Shown here: piece by piece, positions 5,719 to 6,976 of the stretch
Layout: every line of letters begins with the position of its first letter
Position numbering within the stretch: the stretch's first letter is position 1
Assembly: GCA_029012165.1 (NCBI GenBank)
Contig: JAQXLO010000148.1
Coordinates: 1 to 6,976, forward strand
Origin: Oscillospiraceae bacterium
GTDB taxonomy: Bacteria; Bacillota; Clostridia; Oscillospirales; Acutalibacteraceae
Direction of reading: 5' to 3'
Length of the DNA: 6,976 nt
The notes under the pieces: generated by a model
What the model saw: the letters and a program-made list of their open reading frames with translations, nothing else
Databases searched by the model: none
What the model was told of the DNA's origin: nothing
Translations under genes and position numbers: made by a program

Positions 5719-6976
5719 TCAGTGCTCCAAGATGTCCCGCAGGTCGGACAAGGCTTGGTTGGTGGTGATGACGACCACGCTGTCGTGCAGTTCGATGGTG
5801 CTGTCGCCGTGGGGGAAAATGACCCGGTTGGAGCGGATGATACAGCCGATCAGAATGCCGCGCTTGAGATTCAGTTTTTTCAGCGGGACGTTCAATGCGG
5901 AGAAGTTTTCTGCGGCATTGAACTCAATGGCCTCGACCATGTTGTCGGCGATCTTGTACAGGGTGCGCACATTGCTGCCGCCGGAGTTGGAGCGTGCGCG
6001 CAGATAGGACAGGATATTGCCCATGGCGATATGCCGCGGAGAGACGACGCTCTCCTGCCCGATGGAGGACATCATGTTGATCAGGGACTGACGGTTGACC
6101 TTGGTGATGACCTTGTCCACATTGTTTTTGGAGGCGAACATGGAGATGATGATGTTTTCCTCGTCCATGCCGGTCAGGGAAACGCAGGCATCCACCGTCT
6201 CGATTCCCTCCTCCACGAGCACGTCGCTGTCCGAGCCGTCGGCCTGAATGACGGAAACCTTCGGCAAAAGCTCCGAGAGCACACGGCAGCGTTCCGGGTC
6301 GATGTCGATGATCTTGACGGCAATGCCGATCTCGCTCAGGCGGTGCGCCAGATAAAAGGCGATCTTGCCGCCGCCGACGATCATCACGGAACGCACGGGC
6401 TTTTGCAGGATGTGCAGTGTGCGGAAAAACTTGGACAGTTCGCTGTGGGAAGCGGCAAGGGTGATGCGGTCGCCGGATTGCAGCTGGAAGTCGCCGTCGG
6501 GGATGATGGCACGTTCGCCCCGGATGACGGCGCAGATCAGCACATTCGAGCGGAATTTGGCGCCTATGTCCCGGACAAAATGCCCGCAAAGGGGGTTGGC
6601 GGGTTTCAGAGCGATCTCGGCAAGATCCACCCGACCCTTGGCGAATTTCTCCACCTTCATGGCGGTGGGGAACTGAATGATTCTGGAAATTTCAAAGGCG
6701 GCGTCATATTCGGGATTGACCAGCATACTGATGCCCAGCTCCTGACGCATGAACGAGAGCTGGCGGGCATATTCGGGATTGCGGACGCGGGCGATGGTGT
6801 GCCGTGCGCCGAGCTTTTTGGAGATCAAACAGGCGAGAATATTCAGCTCGTCCGATCCCGTGGTGGAGATAAAGACGTCACACTTGTCCACATCGGCTTC
6901 CTTTTGAATCTCGCAGTCTGCGCCGCTGCCGACGATGCCGAACACATCGAAATGATTGACGGCGGCCTCCACCAGT
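5719..6976 (-). CDS. trkA: TrkA, NAD-binding RCK regulator of potassium uptake (5' end cut by window edge)
   Basis: TrkA is the cytoplasmic peripheral subunit that gates TrkH in response to nucleotides. The frame runs off the right edge. About 418 residues are visible, and roughly 35-40 N-terminal residues, including the first GxGxxG loop, are missing compared with the usual ~450. Counting from the GTG at 6972, the visible order is: the rest of RCK domain 1, with VGSGAD (14-19) and TTGSDELN (37-44); a first TrkA-C domain (about 108-185); a second RCK Rossmann domain starting MIVGGGKIAFYLA (197-209), with acidic IIDID (221-225) for ribose binding and QADGSD (243-248); and a second TrkA-C domain (about 347-417). 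This tandem RCK/TrkA-C arrangement is characteristic of TrkA, as opposed to single-unit KtrA. The GTG at 6972 is not the true start: the frame is open beyond it and the family sequence continues upstream. TGA stop at 5719-5721. It is followed after 12 nt by trkH, its functional partner. Confidence 0.97.
   Translation of the reverse strand, partial: LVEAAVNHFDVFGIVGSGADCEIQKEADVDKCDVFISTTGSDELNILACLISKKLGARHTIARVRNPEYARQLSFMRQELGISMLVNPEYDAAFEISRIIQFPTAMKVEKFAKGRVDLAEIALKPANPLCGHFVRDIGAKFRSNVLICAVIRGERAIIPDGDFQLQSGDRITLAASHSELSKFFRTLHILQKPVRSVMIVGGGKIAFYLAHRLSEIGIAVKIIDIDPERCRVLSELLPKVSVIQADGSDSDVLVEEGIETVDACVSLTGMDEENIIISMFASKNNVDKVITKVNRQSLINMMSSIGQESVVSPRHIAMGNILSYLRARSNSGGSNVRTLYKIADNMVEAIEFNAAENFSALNVPLKKLNLKRGILIGCIIRSNRVIFPHGDSTIELHDSVVVITTNQALSDLRDILEH

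Larger units (their letters stand above)
1..6976 (-). other. Probable trkA-trkH-radC-uvrB-uvrA operon
   Basis: All five genes share one strand with gaps of 12, 23, 9 and -4 nt, each internal gene has its own Shine-Dalgarno, and no terminator-like hairpin with a T-tract fits in any gap. One transcript is the simplest reading. Promoter and terminator both lie outside the window, and promoters inside coding sequence cannot be excluded. Confidence 0.75.

Noticed and set aside
6970..6972. GTG at 6972 as the trkA start
   Set aside because: The frame continues to the window edge, and family members have 35-40 more residues with the first nucleotide-binding loop before this point. It is an internal Val codon.
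4255..6976. An unbroken plus-strand frame of about 900 codons opposite trkH and trkA, running off the edge
   Set aside because: Same in-register shadow effect. trkH and trkA share a frame and contain none of the three codons that would make antisense stops.

Overview
The window is a gene-dense bacterial segment whose five genes all lie on the minus strand, so transcription runs from high to low coordinates. In transcription order they are trkA (5' end cut by the right edge), trkH, a RadC/JAB-family gene, uvrB and uvrA (3' half cut by the left edge). Gaps are 12, 23 and 9 nt, and uvrB and uvrA overlap by 4 nt (ATGA). This layout suggests a single operon. Its promoter would lie beyond the right edge and its terminator beyond the left edge. 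No intergenic stretch is longer than 23 nt. I see no RNA gene, CRISPR array, insertion sequence, prophage gene or repeat.

The organism is probably a moderately high-GC member of the Firmicutes, most likely Clostridia of the Oscillospiraceae/Ruminococcaceae type. This is inference, resting on strong AGGAGG-like ribosome binding sites before the genes, the B. subtilis-like uvrB-uvrA order, the flavour of the protein sequences, and a G/C-rich third codon position. No taxonomic marker is present.

Region by region: 5719-6976 encodes the cytoplasmic NAD-binding RCK regulator of a Trk/Ktr-type potassium channel. 4255-5706 encodes its membrane pore subunit, with four recognisable selectivity-filter loops. 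3524-4231 encodes a RadC-family protein with an intact JAMM metal site; a perfect Shine-Dalgarno supports a start 39 nt downstream of the longest reading frame. 1550-3514 encodes full-length UvrB. 1-1553 encodes the first 517 residues of UvrA. TrkA and TrkH form one functional unit (potassium uptake) and UvrB and UvrA another (nucleotide excision repair). The RadC-family gene sits between them and has no firmly established biochemical role.

I found no undescribed system; this looks like conserved housekeeping sequence. The points most worth a second look are: a Cys-to-His change in a UvrA zinc module (CPDH in place of CxxC); the near-complete absence of TTA, CTA and TCA codons from about 2,300 codons, which leaves very long open frames on the opposite strand; the only TTA, which falls in an AT-rich patch at codon 13 of uvrA; and a divergent RadC protein apparently coupled to excision repair genes.
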